Source of the DNA: an uncultured Pelagibacteraceae bacterium
GTDB lineage: Bacteria > Pseudomonadota > Alphaproteobacteria > Pelagibacterales > Pelagibacteraceae
Length of the DNA stretch: 34,229 nucleotides
Direction: 5' to 3'
Assembly: GCA_902559395.1 (NCBI GenBank)
Contig: CACEHR010000010.1
Coordinates: 1-34,229, forward strand
In this document: in pieces, positions 6,873 to 15,515 of the stretch
How the letters are laid out: every line of letters starts with the position of its first letter
Position numbering within the stretch: position 1 is the stretch's first letter
Translations under genes and position numbers: made by a program
The notes under the pieces: model-generated
Databases searched by the model: none
Told to the model about the DNA's origin: nothing
Seen by the model: only the letters and a program-made list of their open reading frames with translations

Positions 6873-9194
6873 ATGAGCGACTCAATCAGCAGTAAAATTA
6901 AAAATAAAATAAGCGAAGACTTATCACCAACTAGAAATATTACTGGTTTTCATTTGAAAATTGTTTCAGCAATAGCAATTATTTGGTCATTATTTCAACT
7001 TTGGTACGCTTCACCATTTCCATTTATGTTAAATTTTGGAATGTTTAAGGGATTGCCAGCAAGGGCAATTCATTTAGGTTTTGCTTTAACTTTAGCTTTT
7101 TTAATTTATCCAATATCTAAAGGTAAGAAAATTTCATTTTTTGATGTTTTGATCAGTTTTATGGGGGCGATATCGTGCCTCTATATTTATTTTTTTTATG
7201 ATCAGCTGGTTGAAAGAGGAGGTGTACTTTTAAATCTTAGAATAACAGAAACATTTATTTTTCCATTAGAGTTGATTTTAGGAGGATGTGGAATTTTGAT
7301 ACTGTTAGAAGCTACTAGGAGAGCAATCGGTTTACCTTTGGTAATTATTGCTAGTTGTTTTTTATTGTTTTCATATTTTGGAAGATATGCACCAGAAATA
7401 ATTTCACATGGTGGTTTATCTTTAAATAGACTTGTAGGCTTCCAGTGGCTTGATCAAGAAGCAATTTTTGGAATTCCGATTGGGGTATCAGTAGATTTTA
7501 TTTTCTTATTTGTTTTATTTGGCGCTTTGCTTGAAACTGCTGGTGGTGGTAAATATTTTTTAGATCTTGCTTTTGCAATGGTTGGAAAAATGAGAGGAGG
7601 ACCTGCAAAGGCAGCAATATTAGGTTCAGGTATGACTGGATTAATTTCAGGATCTTCAATTGCAAACACAGTTACTACTGGAACATTTACAATTCCAATT
7701 ATGAAAAAAACTGGTTTTTCAAAAGAAAAAGCTGGTGCTATTGAGGTTTCCTCATCAGTCAATGGTCAGATCATGCCACCTGTCATGGGAGCTGCAGCAT
7801 TTGTGATGGCAAGTTTTATTGGCGTAACTTATTTTGAAATAGTTAAACATGCTTTCTTACCAGCAATTATTTCTTATATAGCATTATTTTATATTTCACA
7901 TTTAGAAGCTTTAAAATTAAATCTTAAAGGAATGGATGATGCAGATGTTCCTCATTTAAAAAAAACTTTTTTATCTGGGATACATTTTTTAATACCAATT
8001 TTTGTTTTAATTTATACTTTGGTTTATTTAAGATTTACTGCCTCCTATTCAATTTTTTATGCGACAATTACTTTAGTTTTAGTAAATTTAATAAATTTGT
8101 TAATAAAAAACGAATTCAAAAAAAATGCTCTTAAAGAATGGTTTAATCAAACAATAGTTGGTTTTGAAAAAGGCGCTCTAAATATGGTTGCTGTTGGTAT
8201 AGCGATAGCAACTGCAGGTATTATAGTAGGAGCGGTTGGATCTACTGGTTTAAGTACAAATTTAATAATAGTTATAGAATCTATAGCCAAGGATAATGTT
8301 ACTATTTTATTGTTTTTAACAATCATTCTATGTTTGCTTTTAGGAATGGGTTTACCTACAACTGCAAATTATGTTGTTGTTGCTTCTTTAATGGCGACTG
8401 TTTTAGTAGATGTTGGAAATGCTTCAGGCTTTATTTTTCCGTTAATTGCAGTTCATTTATTTGTTTTTTATTTTGGTTTAATGGCTGATGTAACACCACC
8501 TGTCGGACTTGCCTCTTATGCAGCCGCAGGGATATCTGGTGGAGATCCTTTAAGAACAGGGGTGCAAGCTTTTTGGTACAGTTTAAGAACAGGAATTTTA
8601 CCAATTGTATTTTTATTTAACCATGAACTTTTACTTATTGGCATTGAAAACATTTGGCATGGGTTGATTGTAATTATTACTTCTTTAATTGGGATTTTAG
8701 TTTTTACTTCAGCTACTCAAGGCTGGTTTTTTAATAAACTTAAATGGTATGAAATAATTATTTTTTTAGTTATCTCTATTTCTTTGTTGTCACCTGATTT
8801 TGCTTTAAACAAATTTTATCCAAAATATAATTATGAAGATATTACTAAAATTAATTCAATAAAATTAGACTCAACAAAAGAAATTCAAATTAAAATAACA
8901 AGGCCCAGTTTATATGGTGAAAGATACAAGTTATTTGTGATATCAAAAAATACTTTTGAGGATAAATTTACTTTAGAGGACTATGGAATTACATTATTGA
9001 AACAAAATGACAAAGTTGTTGTTGATAATTTGAAATGGAATGGACAAGCAAAAAGAAATGGTTTTGAAATGGGAGACTATATAAGTGAATTTAAAATTGA
9101 AAATTCAGATAGACCATCAAAAAATATTGTTTATCCTATAGCAATATTATTGTTAGTAGTATTTGGCTACTTTAACTTAAAAAGAAAAGAGTAA
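6873..9194 (+). CDS. TRAP transporter fused permease (DctQM type) with DUF3394-like C-terminus
   Basis: A 773-residue inner-membrane protein in which the small (DctQ-like) and large (DctM-like) membrane subunits are fused, as is usual with TAXI receptors. Many membrane segments occur from about residue 28 onward. DctM signatures are SGSSIANTVTTG (from residue 259), the VNGQIMPPVMGAAAF segment, GMGLPTTANY (from residue 491) and the DVTPPVGLASYAAAG region. After the last main membrane segments comes a soluble stretch of about 110 residues (TRPSLYGERYKLFV...), then one more hydrophobic helix and a KRKE end. This agrees with the DUF3394 extension known from fused TRAP permeases. Uptake is driven by an ion gradient, typically sodium. 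It ends 2 bases from the convergent thioesterase stop. Confidence 0.95.
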   Translation: MSDSISSKIKNKISEDLSPTRNITGFHLKIVSAIAIIWSLFQLWYASPFPFMLNFGMFKGLPARAIHLGFALTLAFLIYPISKGKKISFFDVLISFMGAISCLYIYFFYDQLVERGGVLLNLRITETFIFPLELILGGCGILILLEATRRAIGLPLVIIASCFLLFSYFGRYAPEIISHGGLSLNRLVGFQWLDQEAIFGIPIGVSVDFIFLFVLFGALLETAGGGKYFLDLAFAMVGKMRGGPAKAAILGSGMTGLISGSSIANTVTTGTFTIPIMKKTGFSKEKAGAIEVSSSVNGQIMPPVMGAAAFVMASFIGVTYFEIVKHAFLPAIISYIALFYISHLEALKLNLKGMDDADVPHLKKTFLSGIHFLIPIFVLIYTLVYLRFTASYSIFYATITLVLVNLINLLIKNEFKKNALKEWFNQTIVGFEKGALNMVAVGIAIATAGIIVGAVGSTGLSTNLIIVIESIAKDNVTILLFLTIILCLLLGMGLPTTANYVVVASLMATVLVDVGNASGFIFPLIAVHLFVFYFGLMADVTPPVGLASYAAAGISGGDPLRTGVQAFWYSLRTGILPIVFLFNHELLLIGIENIWHGLIVIITSLIGILVFTSATQGWFFNKLKWYEIIIFLVISISLLSPDFALNKFYPKYNYEDITKINSIKLDSTKEIQIKITRPSLYGERYKLFVISKNTFEDKFTLEDYGITLLKQNDKVVVDNLKWNGQAKRNGFEMGDYISEFKIENSDRPSKNIVYPIAILLLVVFGYFNLKRKE

Positions 9195-9196
9195 AA

Positions 9197-9622
9197 TTAC
9201 CCACCAGGTCCTAAATTGGAAGGCTTTATTTTAATAATTTTCCATACTCCAGATGCAGAAGTAATTATTTTATCATTACACTTTAGCTCGCAAAATAAAA
9301 AGACAAGAGTATTTGTTTTTTTTAAAATTTTTGTATATCCAATAATTTCATCTCCAACTTTTGAAGCGCCTATAAATTTTATATCTAAAGAGATAGTTAC
9401 ACATGGAGCATTTCCTGCAGCTCTATGCGCAGCTGTTCCCGCTCCTGCATCTATTAATGCGGATAAATAGCCTCCGTGAGTTATTCCTGCAGCATTTAAA
9501 TGGTTTTCACTAATTATAGATTTAAATTCGTATTCAGTCTCTGAAATAGTTCTAAATAAAACACCCCCATTGTGTTTCATAAATCCAGGTTTAATACTTA
9601 TTTGCTCAAATTCTTTGCTCAT
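9197..9622 (-). CDS. PaaI-family hotdog-fold acyl-CoA thioesterase
   Basis: A 141-residue cytoplasmic protein with the hotdog-domain signature: ITHGGYLSALIDAGAG (residues 47-62), where the HGG turn binds CoA and D58 is the expected catalytic acid. The following strands CVTISLDIKFIGASKVGDEI are typical of the PaaI/YbgC group. It hydrolyses acyl-CoA esters; the acyl group is unknown. The gene is on the minus strand 6 bases downstream of a 32-residue membrane peptide gene and further behind tRNA-Arg, so all three could share one transcript. The start has no ribosome binding site, so coupling or a separate promoter is possible. Confidence 0.88.
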   Translation of the reverse strand: MSKEFEQISIKPGFMKHNGGVLFRTISETEYEFKSIISENHLNAAGITHGGYLSALIDAGAGTAAHRAAGNAPCVTISLDIKFIGASKVGDEIIGYTKILKKTNTLVFLFCELKCNDKIITSASGVWKIIKIKPSNLGPGG

Positions 9623-9628
9623 AATTTT

Positions 9629-9727
9629 TTATAATACAAAAGTTAAAATTAATAAAATAATAAAAATAATTATAAAAAAATAAATTACTGATTTTTGTAA
9701 AGATGCTTTTAAAAGCCAATTAAACAT
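9629..9727 (-). CDS. 32-residue single-span membrane peptide downstream of tRNA-Arg
   Basis: A small open frame beginning MFNWLLKASLQKS, followed by about 19 hydrophobic residues (Ile, Leu, Phe, Val) to the stop: a short amphipathic/basic head plus a single transmembrane helix. The ribosome binding site AAGGAA (minus strand, 9734-9739) is 6 bases before the ATG and lies directly after the CCA end of tRNA-Arg. The same frame stays open back through the tRNA, but that part is not protein coding. I do not recognise a family. It is likely co-transcribed with the tRNA and with the thioesterase gene that starts 6 bases downstream. Chance is not excluded at this length, but placement, ribosome binding site and membrane-helix composition support it. 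Confidence 0.55.
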   Translation of the reverse strand: MFNWLLKASLQKSVIYFFIIIFIILLILTFVL

Positions 9728-9741
9728 TTCTATTTCCTTGT

Positions 9742-9818
9742 TGGTGGACCGCCCAGAACTCGAATCTGGAATCTCCCGGTTCGTAGCCGAGCGCCTTATC
9801 CAATTTGGCCAGCGGTCC
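9742..9818 (-). tRNA. tRNA-Arg (anticodon ACG)
   Basis: A 77-base cloverleaf on the minus strand, with CCA encoded. The acceptor stem is GGACCGC with GCGGTCC, and the discriminator is A. The anticodon stem CTCGG/CCGGG (one G-U) closes the loop CTACGAA, giving anticodon ACG; A34 would be converted to inosine by TadA to read CGU/CGC/CGA. The T arm is CCAGA-TTCGAGT-TCTGG. The gene is divergent from the thiolase gene and followed at once by a small membrane peptide gene. Confidence 0.97.
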
Positions 9819-9850
9819 ATTTAAATAATATATTCCATATATCAAAGTTT

Positions 9851-9879
9851 TTGATGTAATTTAACTTATAAAATATTAT
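9851..9879 (+). promoter_or_regulatory. Candidate sigma-70 promoter of the thiolase gene
   Basis: TTGATG (9851-9856), 17 bases, then TATTAT (9874-9879) is a near-consensus promoter. The predicted start near 9886 is only about 6 bases before the ATG at 9892, so the message would be almost leaderless. No ribosome binding site is visible. Confidence 0.55.
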
Positions 9880-9891
9880 GTTAATTACTTT

Positions 9892-11082
9892 ATGAGCAAA
9901 AACTCTAACGATGTTGTAATTACTTCAGCACTAAGAACCCCAATTGGAAGATATAAAGGTTCGTTAAAAAATCTCAGCGCATCAAAATTAGGTTCAATAG
10001 TAATTAAAGAAGTAATTTATAAATCAAAATTAGATATAGAGGAGGAGATCGATGAAGTGATTATGGGGCACGTTTTAACCTCTGGACTTGGTCAAAATCC
10101 CGCTAGGCAAGCTTCAATTGGTGCCGGAGTACCAGTTTCAAAACCTGCTCACATTGTTAATCAAGTCTGTGGATCTGGATTAAGATCTGTTGTATCGGGA
10201 TATCAATCAATTAAGTTAGGAGAAAACCAAATTGTAATTGCAGGTGGTCAAGAAAATATGTCTAGAGCAACTCATGCAATTTATTATAGAGAAGATAAAA
10301 AATTTTCTGAAAATAAATTAGTAGATACAATGATAAAAGATGGTCTGCTAGATTCATTTAATGATTATCATATGGGTGTCACAGCTGAGAATGTTGCCGA
10401 TAAATATAAAATTTCAAGAGATGAACAAGATAATTTTTCTTTAAATTCTCAGAAAAAAACAGAAAAAGCATATAGTGAAAATAAATTTCAGGATGAGTTG
10501 ATTAAATTACAAATTGAAGATGGTGATAAAAAATTTCTTTTTGAAAAAGATGAACATCCTAGAGAAAATTTAAGTATAGATGATTTAAAAAAATTAAAAA
10601 CAGTATTCAAAGAAAATGGGACTGTAACACCTGGAAATTCCTCAGGCATAAACGATGGTGCTGCAGCCTTAGTTTTAATGTCTAGAGAACAAGCAGAAAA
10701 AAAATCATTAGAGCCATTGGTTAAAATTGTATCTTGGGCTACTTGTGGGGTTGAGCCTTCATTAATGGGATTGGGACCTATACCCTCAATTCAAGAAGCT
10801 TTATCTAAAGCAAATTGGAAAATAGATGAAGTAGACTTATTTGAAATTAATGAAGCCTTTGCAGCACAAAGTATTGCGGTAATTGAAGAATTAAAAATTC
10901 CTGAACAAAAAGTTAATGTTAATGGAGGAGCAATTGCCTTAGGTCATCCGATTGGAGCTTCAGGGGCAAGAATTTTGGTTACACTTGTCCATGAAATGAT
11001 CAAGCAAGATAAAAAAAAAGGTTGTGCGGCACTCTGTATTGGTGGTGGTATGGGGATAGCTATGTGTATTGAGAGAAGCTAA
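9892..11082 (+). CDS. Thiolase / acetyl-CoA C-acetyltransferase
   Basis: A 396-residue thiolase of normal length. The acyl-carrying nucleophile is C93 in NQVCGSGLRSV. H352 in LGHPIGASGAR and C382 in CIGGGMG are the other catalytic residues, and the NEAFAAQS motif precedes them. The family condenses two acetyl-CoA to acetoacetyl-CoA or cleaves 3-ketoacyl-CoA. Sequence motifs fit the biosynthetic (AtoB/PhaA) type, but the direction is not decided by them. No beta-oxidation or polyhydroxybutyrate partner gene is next to it. It stands alone between tRNA-Arg (divergent) and the PDH genes, with a 126-base gap downstream. Confidence 0.93.
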   Translation: MSKNSNDVVITSALRTPIGRYKGSLKNLSASKLGSIVIKEVIYKSKLDIEEEIDEVIMGHVLTSGLGQNPARQASIGAGVPVSKPAHIVNQVCGSGLRSVVSGYQSIKLGENQIVIAGGQENMSRATHAIYYREDKKFSENKLVDTMIKDGLLDSFNDYHMGVTAENVADKYKISRDEQDNFSLNSQKKTEKAYSENKFQDELIKLQIEDGDKKFLFEKDEHPRENLSIDDLKKLKTVFKENGTVTPGNSSGINDGAAALVLMSREQAEKKSLEPLVKIVSWATCGVEPSLMGLGPIPSIQEALSKANWKIDEVDLFEINEAFAAQSIAVIEELKIPEQKVNVNGGAIALGHPIGASGARILVTLVHEMIKQDKKKGCAALCIGGGMGIAMCIERS

Positions 11083-11089
11083 AAAGCTT
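11076..11089 (+). terminator. Weak hairpin after the thiolase gene
   Basis: A 5-base stem AAGCT (11076-11080) / AGCTT (11085-11089) with a 4-base loop overlaps the thiolase stop and is followed by a T-rich stretch to about 11115. It is too weak to be sure; it may only slow transcription. Confidence 0.25.
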
Positions 11090-11116
11090 AATATTCATTT
11101 ATTTTTTTATTTTTTG

Positions 11117-11122
11117 TATAAT
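11117..11122 (+). promoter_or_regulatory. aceE: Candidate -10 element for aceEF
   Basis: A perfect TATAAT preceded by TG sits in the thiolase-aceE gap. The -35 (TTCATT, 11094-11099, 17-base spacing) is poor. A start near 11129 would give a leader of about 80 bases, in which I see no convincing hairpin or ribosome binding site. Confidence 0.38.
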
Positions 11123-11208
11123 AAAAATATAAGATTAACGAAAAAACCTTATTAATGTGATAAAATAAAATCCAATAATGTTTTTTTGGGTATATAAAAC
11201 ATTTAAAA

Positions 11209-14200
11209 ATGAGCGAAAAATTACTTGTTCCTGACATTGGTGACTTTGAAAATGTTGAGGTCATAGAGATACTTGTAAAACCTGGTGATCAAATTAAACA
11301 AAATGATCCAATAGTCACAATTGAAAGTGATAAATCAAGTGTTGAAATTCCTTCTACCATTGCTGGAAAAGTAGATAGTTTAGCAGTTAAAGTTGGTGAT
11401 AAAGTTTCTAAGGGAGATTTGTTGCTTAATCTTACACCATCATCAAAAACATCATCAGAAAGCACTCTTCCAAAAGATACAGAAAATATAATTAAACAAG
11501 CTGAAGAAGCGATGGCTGAAAAAAAAGAGGAAAAAAAAATTATATCTGAACCTATAATTGAAAAAAAACAATCTACAATTCAAGTAGTTAATGGGTCTGA
11601 TATTGATCCACTTGAAACTCAAGATTGGCTGGAATCATTATCTGCAGTTATTTCGAAAGATGGAAATCAAAGAGCTCATTTTTTAATTAAAGAATTAATT
11701 AACAAAGCTTATCGTGAAGGAGCAAATATTCCTTATACTCAAAATACACCATACATTAACACAATACCTCCTGAGGCTGAAGTAAAGTCTGGTGGCGATC
11801 AAAATATTGAAAGAAGAATTAGATCGTTGATTAGATGGAATGCAGCAGCAATGGTGGTTCGAGCAAATAAAAAATATCCTGAGCTTGGTGGACACATTGG
11901 TACATTTGCATCTGCTGCAACATTATATGATGTCGGTATGAATCATTTTTGGAGAGCAAAAAATAACAAATTTGGTGGAGATTTAATTTATTTTCAAGGA
12001 CATAGTGCTCCAGGAATGTATGCAAGAGCTTTCTTAGAAGGTAGATTAAACGAAAAACAATTAGATAGCTTCAGACAGGAGGTAAAACCTGGAGGTCTAT
12101 CGTCATATCCACATCCATGGCTAATGCCAAATTTTTGGCAGTTCCCCACTGTATCCATGGGGTTAGGACCTATGCTTGCTATATATCAAGCTAGATACAT
12201 GAAATATTTAATCAATAGAGGTTTAATTAAAGATGAAGGAAGAAAAGTATGGGCCTTTTTAGGCGATGGGGAGATGGATGAGCCTGAGTCAATGGGAGCT
12301 ATTGGATTAGCTGCTAGAGAAAATTTAGATAATTTAATATTTGTAATAAATTGTAATCTTCAAAGATTAGATGGTCCCGTTAGAGGTAATGGAAAAATTA
12401 TCCAAGAGCTTGAGGGAAGTTTCAGAGGATCTGGCTGGAATGTAATTAAAGTTATTTGGGGGTCATATTGGGATTCGTTGCTTGCTAATGATAAAACTGG
12501 TCACTTAATAAAAATTATGAATGAGACAGTAGATGGTGAGTACCAAGCAATGAAAGCAAGAGACGGTGCTTATGTAAGAGAAAAGTTTTTTGGGAAATCT
12601 CCTGAAGCATTAGAATTAGTTTCAAACATGTCAGATACAGATATTTGGAGACTTAATAGAGGTGGTCACGATCCTCACAAAGTTTTTGCTGCATATGATA
12701 AAGCGACTAAACATCAAGGGAGCCCAACAGTGATAATTGCAAAAACTATTAAAGGTTATGGGATGGGAAAATCAGGAGAAAGTGTAAACACTACTCATCA
12801 AACGAAAAAATTAGATGTTGATGACTTGATGTACTATAGAGATCGATTTGATGTTCCCTTAACAGATGAACAAGTGAGAAATATTGAATACTTTAGGCCT
12901 GACGAAAAATCACCAGAAATAAAATACATAAAGGAAAGAAGAATTAAATTAGGTGGATATTTACCTGAACGTTCGACTTTCGCTAAATCAATCAAAGCAC
13001 CCTCAAAAGATATTTTCGATTTCATGAAAGTATCAACTGGTGAAAAAGAAATGTCTACTACTATGGCTTTAGTAAGAATGTTAACAAATTTATTAAGGGA
13101 TAAAAATATATCTCCTAGGCTGGTTCCTATTATTCCGGACGAAGCAAGAACTTTTGGTATGGAAGGATTTTTTCAAAAAATAGGGATTTATGCTCATGAA
13201 GGACAAAAATATGAACCTGAGGATGCAGCTCAATTAAGTTCTTATAGAGAAGACAAAAGTGGTCAAGTTTTAGAGGAAGGTATCAATGAAGCAGGTGCTA
13301 TGTCTTCATGGATTGCTGCTGCCACTGCATATACCAATCATGATATCGAAATGATCCCAATTTATATTTTTTATTCAATGTTTGGTTTCCAAAGAATAGG
13401 AGATCTAGCTTGGGCAGCCGGGGATAGTCAGGCTAGAGGATTTTTGGTAGGTGCAACAGCTGGAAGAACAACATTAGCTGGAGAAGGCTTACAACACCAG
13501 GATGGGCATAGTCATTTAATTGCATCAACTATTCCAAATTGTGTAACTTATGATCCTACATTTCATTATGAATTAGCGGTAATTTTTCGAGAAGGTCTAA
13601 GAAGAATGCATGAGAAAAATGAGAATGTTTTTTATTATATTACAACAATGAATGAAAATTACTCACACCCAGAAATGCCAAAAGATAAAAATTGTGAGGA
13701 AGGCATTTTAAAGGGCATGTATAAAATAAAAGAATTTAACAAATACAAAAAAACTAAAATCCAACTTTTAGGATCAGGAACAATCTTAAGAGAAATGATG
13801 TCTGCTGCAGAGATTTTACAAAATGATTATCAAATTGACAGTGAGATATGGAGTGTAACAAGTTTTAATGAATTAAGAAAAGATGGAATGGAGGTAGAAA
13901 GATTTAATCTTTTGAATCCTGATAAAGAACCTAAAAAATCTTATGTTGAGCAATGCTTGGGCCAAACAGAGGGCCCAATTATGGCTGCATCTGATTATAT
14001 GAGAATGAATTCAGATCAAATCAGACCTTATACTAATAAAAGCTTTTATTCATTAGGAGCAGATGGTTTTGGAAGAAGTGATACAAGAAAAAATTTAAGA
14101 AAATTTTTTGAGGTAGATAAAGAACATTTGGTTGCTTATGGTTTAAGTATTTTAGCAAAAGAACAGCTTATTACTTCCAAACATGCAAAAGATGCAATGA

Positions 14201-14247
14201 AGAAGTATAATATTGATACCAACAAACCAATGCCAACAAAATTATAA
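11209..14247 (+). CDS. aceE: Pyruvate dehydrogenase E1 (homodimeric type) with an N-terminal lipoyl domain
   Basis: Thiamine diphosphate-dependent decarboxylation of pyruvate and transfer to lipoyl groups. The 1012-residue protein has an extra N-terminal lipoyl domain (about residues 4-75) with the lipoylation lysine K42 in ESDKSSVEIP, a charged Lys/Glu/Ser linker (about 76-130), then the complete AceE core from about 132 (about 880 residues, near the E. coli whole-protein length of 887). The thiamine-binding motif starts GDG at 352-354 and ends in INCN. Catalytic histidines are visible in NRGGHDP (H487) and GLQHQDGHSH (762-769). A lipoyl domain on AceE-type E1 is unusual; in several alphaproteobacteria it is the beta subunit of the two-chain E1 that carries one. 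The stop overlaps the aceF start by 1 base (TAATG). No E3 (lpd) gene follows. Confidence 0.96.
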   Translation: MSEKLLVPDIGDFENVEVIEILVKPGDQIKQNDPIVTIESDKSSVEIPSTIAGKVDSLAVKVGDKVSKGDLLLNLTPSSKTSSESTLPKDTENIIKQAEEAMAEKKEEKKIISEPIIEKKQSTIQVVNGSDIDPLETQDWLESLSAVISKDGNQRAHFLIKELINKAYREGANIPYTQNTPYINTIPPEAEVKSGGDQNIERRIRSLIRWNAAAMVVRANKKYPELGGHIGTFASAATLYDVGMNHFWRAKNNKFGGDLIYFQGHSAPGMYARAFLEGRLNEKQLDSFRQEVKPGGLSSYPHPWLMPNFWQFPTVSMGLGPMLAIYQARYMKYLINRGLIKDEGRKVWAFLGDGEMDEPESMGAIGLAARENLDNLIFVINCNLQRLDGPVRGNGKIIQELEGSFRGSGWNVIKVIWGSYWDSLLANDKTGHLIKIMNETVDGEYQAMKARDGAYVREKFFGKSPEALELVSNMSDTDIWRLNRGGHDPHKVFAAYDKATKHQGSPTVIIAKTIKGYGMGKSGESVNTTHQTKKLDVDDLMYYRDRFDVPLTDEQVRNIEYFRPDEKSPEIKYIKERRIKLGGYLPERSTFAKSIKAPSKDIFDFMKVSTGEKEMSTTMALVRMLTNLLRDKNISPRLVPIIPDEARTFGMEGFFQKIGIYAHEGQKYEPEDAAQLSSYREDKSGQVLEEGINEAGAMSSWIAAATAYTNHDIEMIPIYIFYSMFGFQRIGDLAWAAGDSQARGFLVGATAGRTTLAGEGLQHQDGHSHLIASTIPNCVTYDPTFHYELAVIFREGLRRMHEKNENVFYYITTMNENYSHPEMPKDKNCEEGILKGMYKIKEFNKYKKTKIQLLGSGTILREMMSAAEILQNDYQIDSEIWSVTSFNELRKDGMEVERFNLLNPDKEPKKSYVEQCLGQTEGPIMAASDYMRMNSDQIRPYTNKSFYSLGADGFGRSDTRKNLRKFFEVDKEHLVAYGLSILAKEQLITSKHAKDAMKKYNIDTNKPMPTKL

Positions 14248-15509
14248 TGTCAGAAACTGAGATTAAAGTACCTAATATTGGAGATTTTAAAGATGTTGAG
14301 GTTATAGAGGTATTAGTTACCGAAGGTCAATCAATTAAAAAAAATGATGCCCTAATAACAATTGAAAGTGATAAATCTAGCGTAGAAATACCATCAAATT
14401 TAGAAGGTAAAATTAAAAATTTAAAAATAAAAGTAGGAGATAAAGTTTCTGAGGGCGACTTAATTTTAACTGTAGATAGTGATTCAGAAGTTAAAAAGGA
14501 AGGGGTTAAAGAAAAACCAGAAATTAAAAAAGAGTCAAAAAATATTGAGGAAATAAAACCTGAAATCCAAGAAAAAACATTTTCTAAAAATAATATTTCA
14601 GACATTTCATCTGCAAGTCCAAAAGCTAGAAAATTTGCTAGAGAACTTGGTGTAGATATTAATCAAGTAGCAGGAAGTCAGAAAGATGGCAGAGTTGTTG
14701 AAGATGATATTAAAAAATTTGTTTCATCTAATTCGAAAAACAACGTTGTAGTAAAAGATAGTAAACCAGATAAAATTAAAAACGAATTTGAACATTCTGA
14801 TTTTGGTGAAATAGAAATTAAAGACATACCAAGAGTAAAAAAATTATCATCAAAATATCTTACAAATTCATGGACAACAATTCCTCATGTTACAAATCAC
14901 GATGAAGCCGACATAACGGAGATGGAAAGTTTTAGAAGTTCATTAACAGATATGTATACTGGGGAAAAAATTAAAATTACACCTCTAGCATTTATAATAA
15001 AGGCTTTAGTTGCATCTCTTAAGAAATTTCCTAGTTTTAATTCTTCTATCGACGAAATTGAGACTGGAAAAATGACTCTAAAAAAATATTACCATATTGG
15101 GATAGCAGTTGACACGCCAAATGGATTAATGGTTCCAAAAATAAGAAATGCAAATAACAAAAAAATTTCTCTGATAAGTAAAGAATTAAAAGAGGTAAGC
15201 GAACTTTGTAGAAATTTAAAAATTGATAAAAAAGAATTGTTTGGCGGCTCGATGACGATTACGAGTTTAGGTGGTATAGGAGGTTCATTTTTTACTCCTA
15301 TAATTAATTACCCTGAAGTTGCTATATTAGGAGTAGGAAGATCAGAAAAAAAACAAATTTTTATGAATGGAAAGTTTCAAACTAGGACTATGTTGCCAAT
15401 TTCTTTATCTTATGATCACAGAATTATTGATGGTGCAGAAGCAGCTAGGTTTAATAATGATTTAAAAGAAAACTTAGGCAAAAATTTTGCTTATAAACTA
15501 GCCGTCTAA
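14247..15509 (+). CDS. aceF: Pyruvate dehydrogenase E2, dihydrolipoyl acetyltransferase
   Basis: A 420-residue E2 core protein. It has one lipoyl domain (residues about 5-77, lipoyl lysine K43), a charged linker, a peripheral-subunit-binding domain (about 122-158, with SPKARKFARELGVD), then the catalytic acetyltransferase domain (about 190-420) ending with SYDHRIIDG, where H391 and D395 are the active-site residues. With only one lipoyl domain (E. coli has three), the total for the complex is made up by the extra one on E1. It starts inside the aceE stop codon, so E1 and E2 are translationally coupled. The next gene begins 6 bases after its stop, so the transporter may be on the same transcript. 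Confidence 0.96.
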   Translation: MSETEIKVPNIGDFKDVEVIEVLVTEGQSIKKNDALITIESDKSSVEIPSNLEGKIKNLKIKVGDKVSEGDLILTVDSDSEVKKEGVKEKPEIKKESKNIEEIKPEIQEKTFSKNNISDISSASPKARKFARELGVDINQVAGSQKDGRVVEDDIKKFVSSNSKNNVVVKDSKPDKIKNEFEHSDFGEIEIKDIPRVKKLSSKYLTNSWTTIPHVTNHDEADITEMESFRSSLTDMYTGEKIKITPLAFIIKALVASLKKFPSFNSSIDEIETGKMTLKKYYHIGIAVDTPNGLMVPKIRNANNKKISLISKELKEVSELCRNLKIDKKELFGGSMTITSLGGIGGSFFTPIINYPEVAILGVGRSEKKQIFMNGKFQTRTMLPISLSYDHRIIDGAEAARFNNDLKENLGKNFAYKLAV

Positions 15510-15515
15510 TCAGAA

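Noticed and set aside
7454..7762. Minus-strand open frame of about 100 codons opposite the TRAP permease
   Set aside because: The + strand shows conserved DctM motifs through this stretch; the minus frame has no family features or start signals.
9728..9820. Longer version of the membrane peptide frame, starting MDRWPNWIRRSATN
   Set aside because: This part is the tRNA-Arg gene read as codons. The ribosome binding site supports the ATG at 9727.
11129..11208. aceE leader checked as a riboswitch or attenuator
   Set aside because: No stem of more than 4-5 bases, no T-run terminator, and no conserved motif I know from glycine, SAM or other aptamers.
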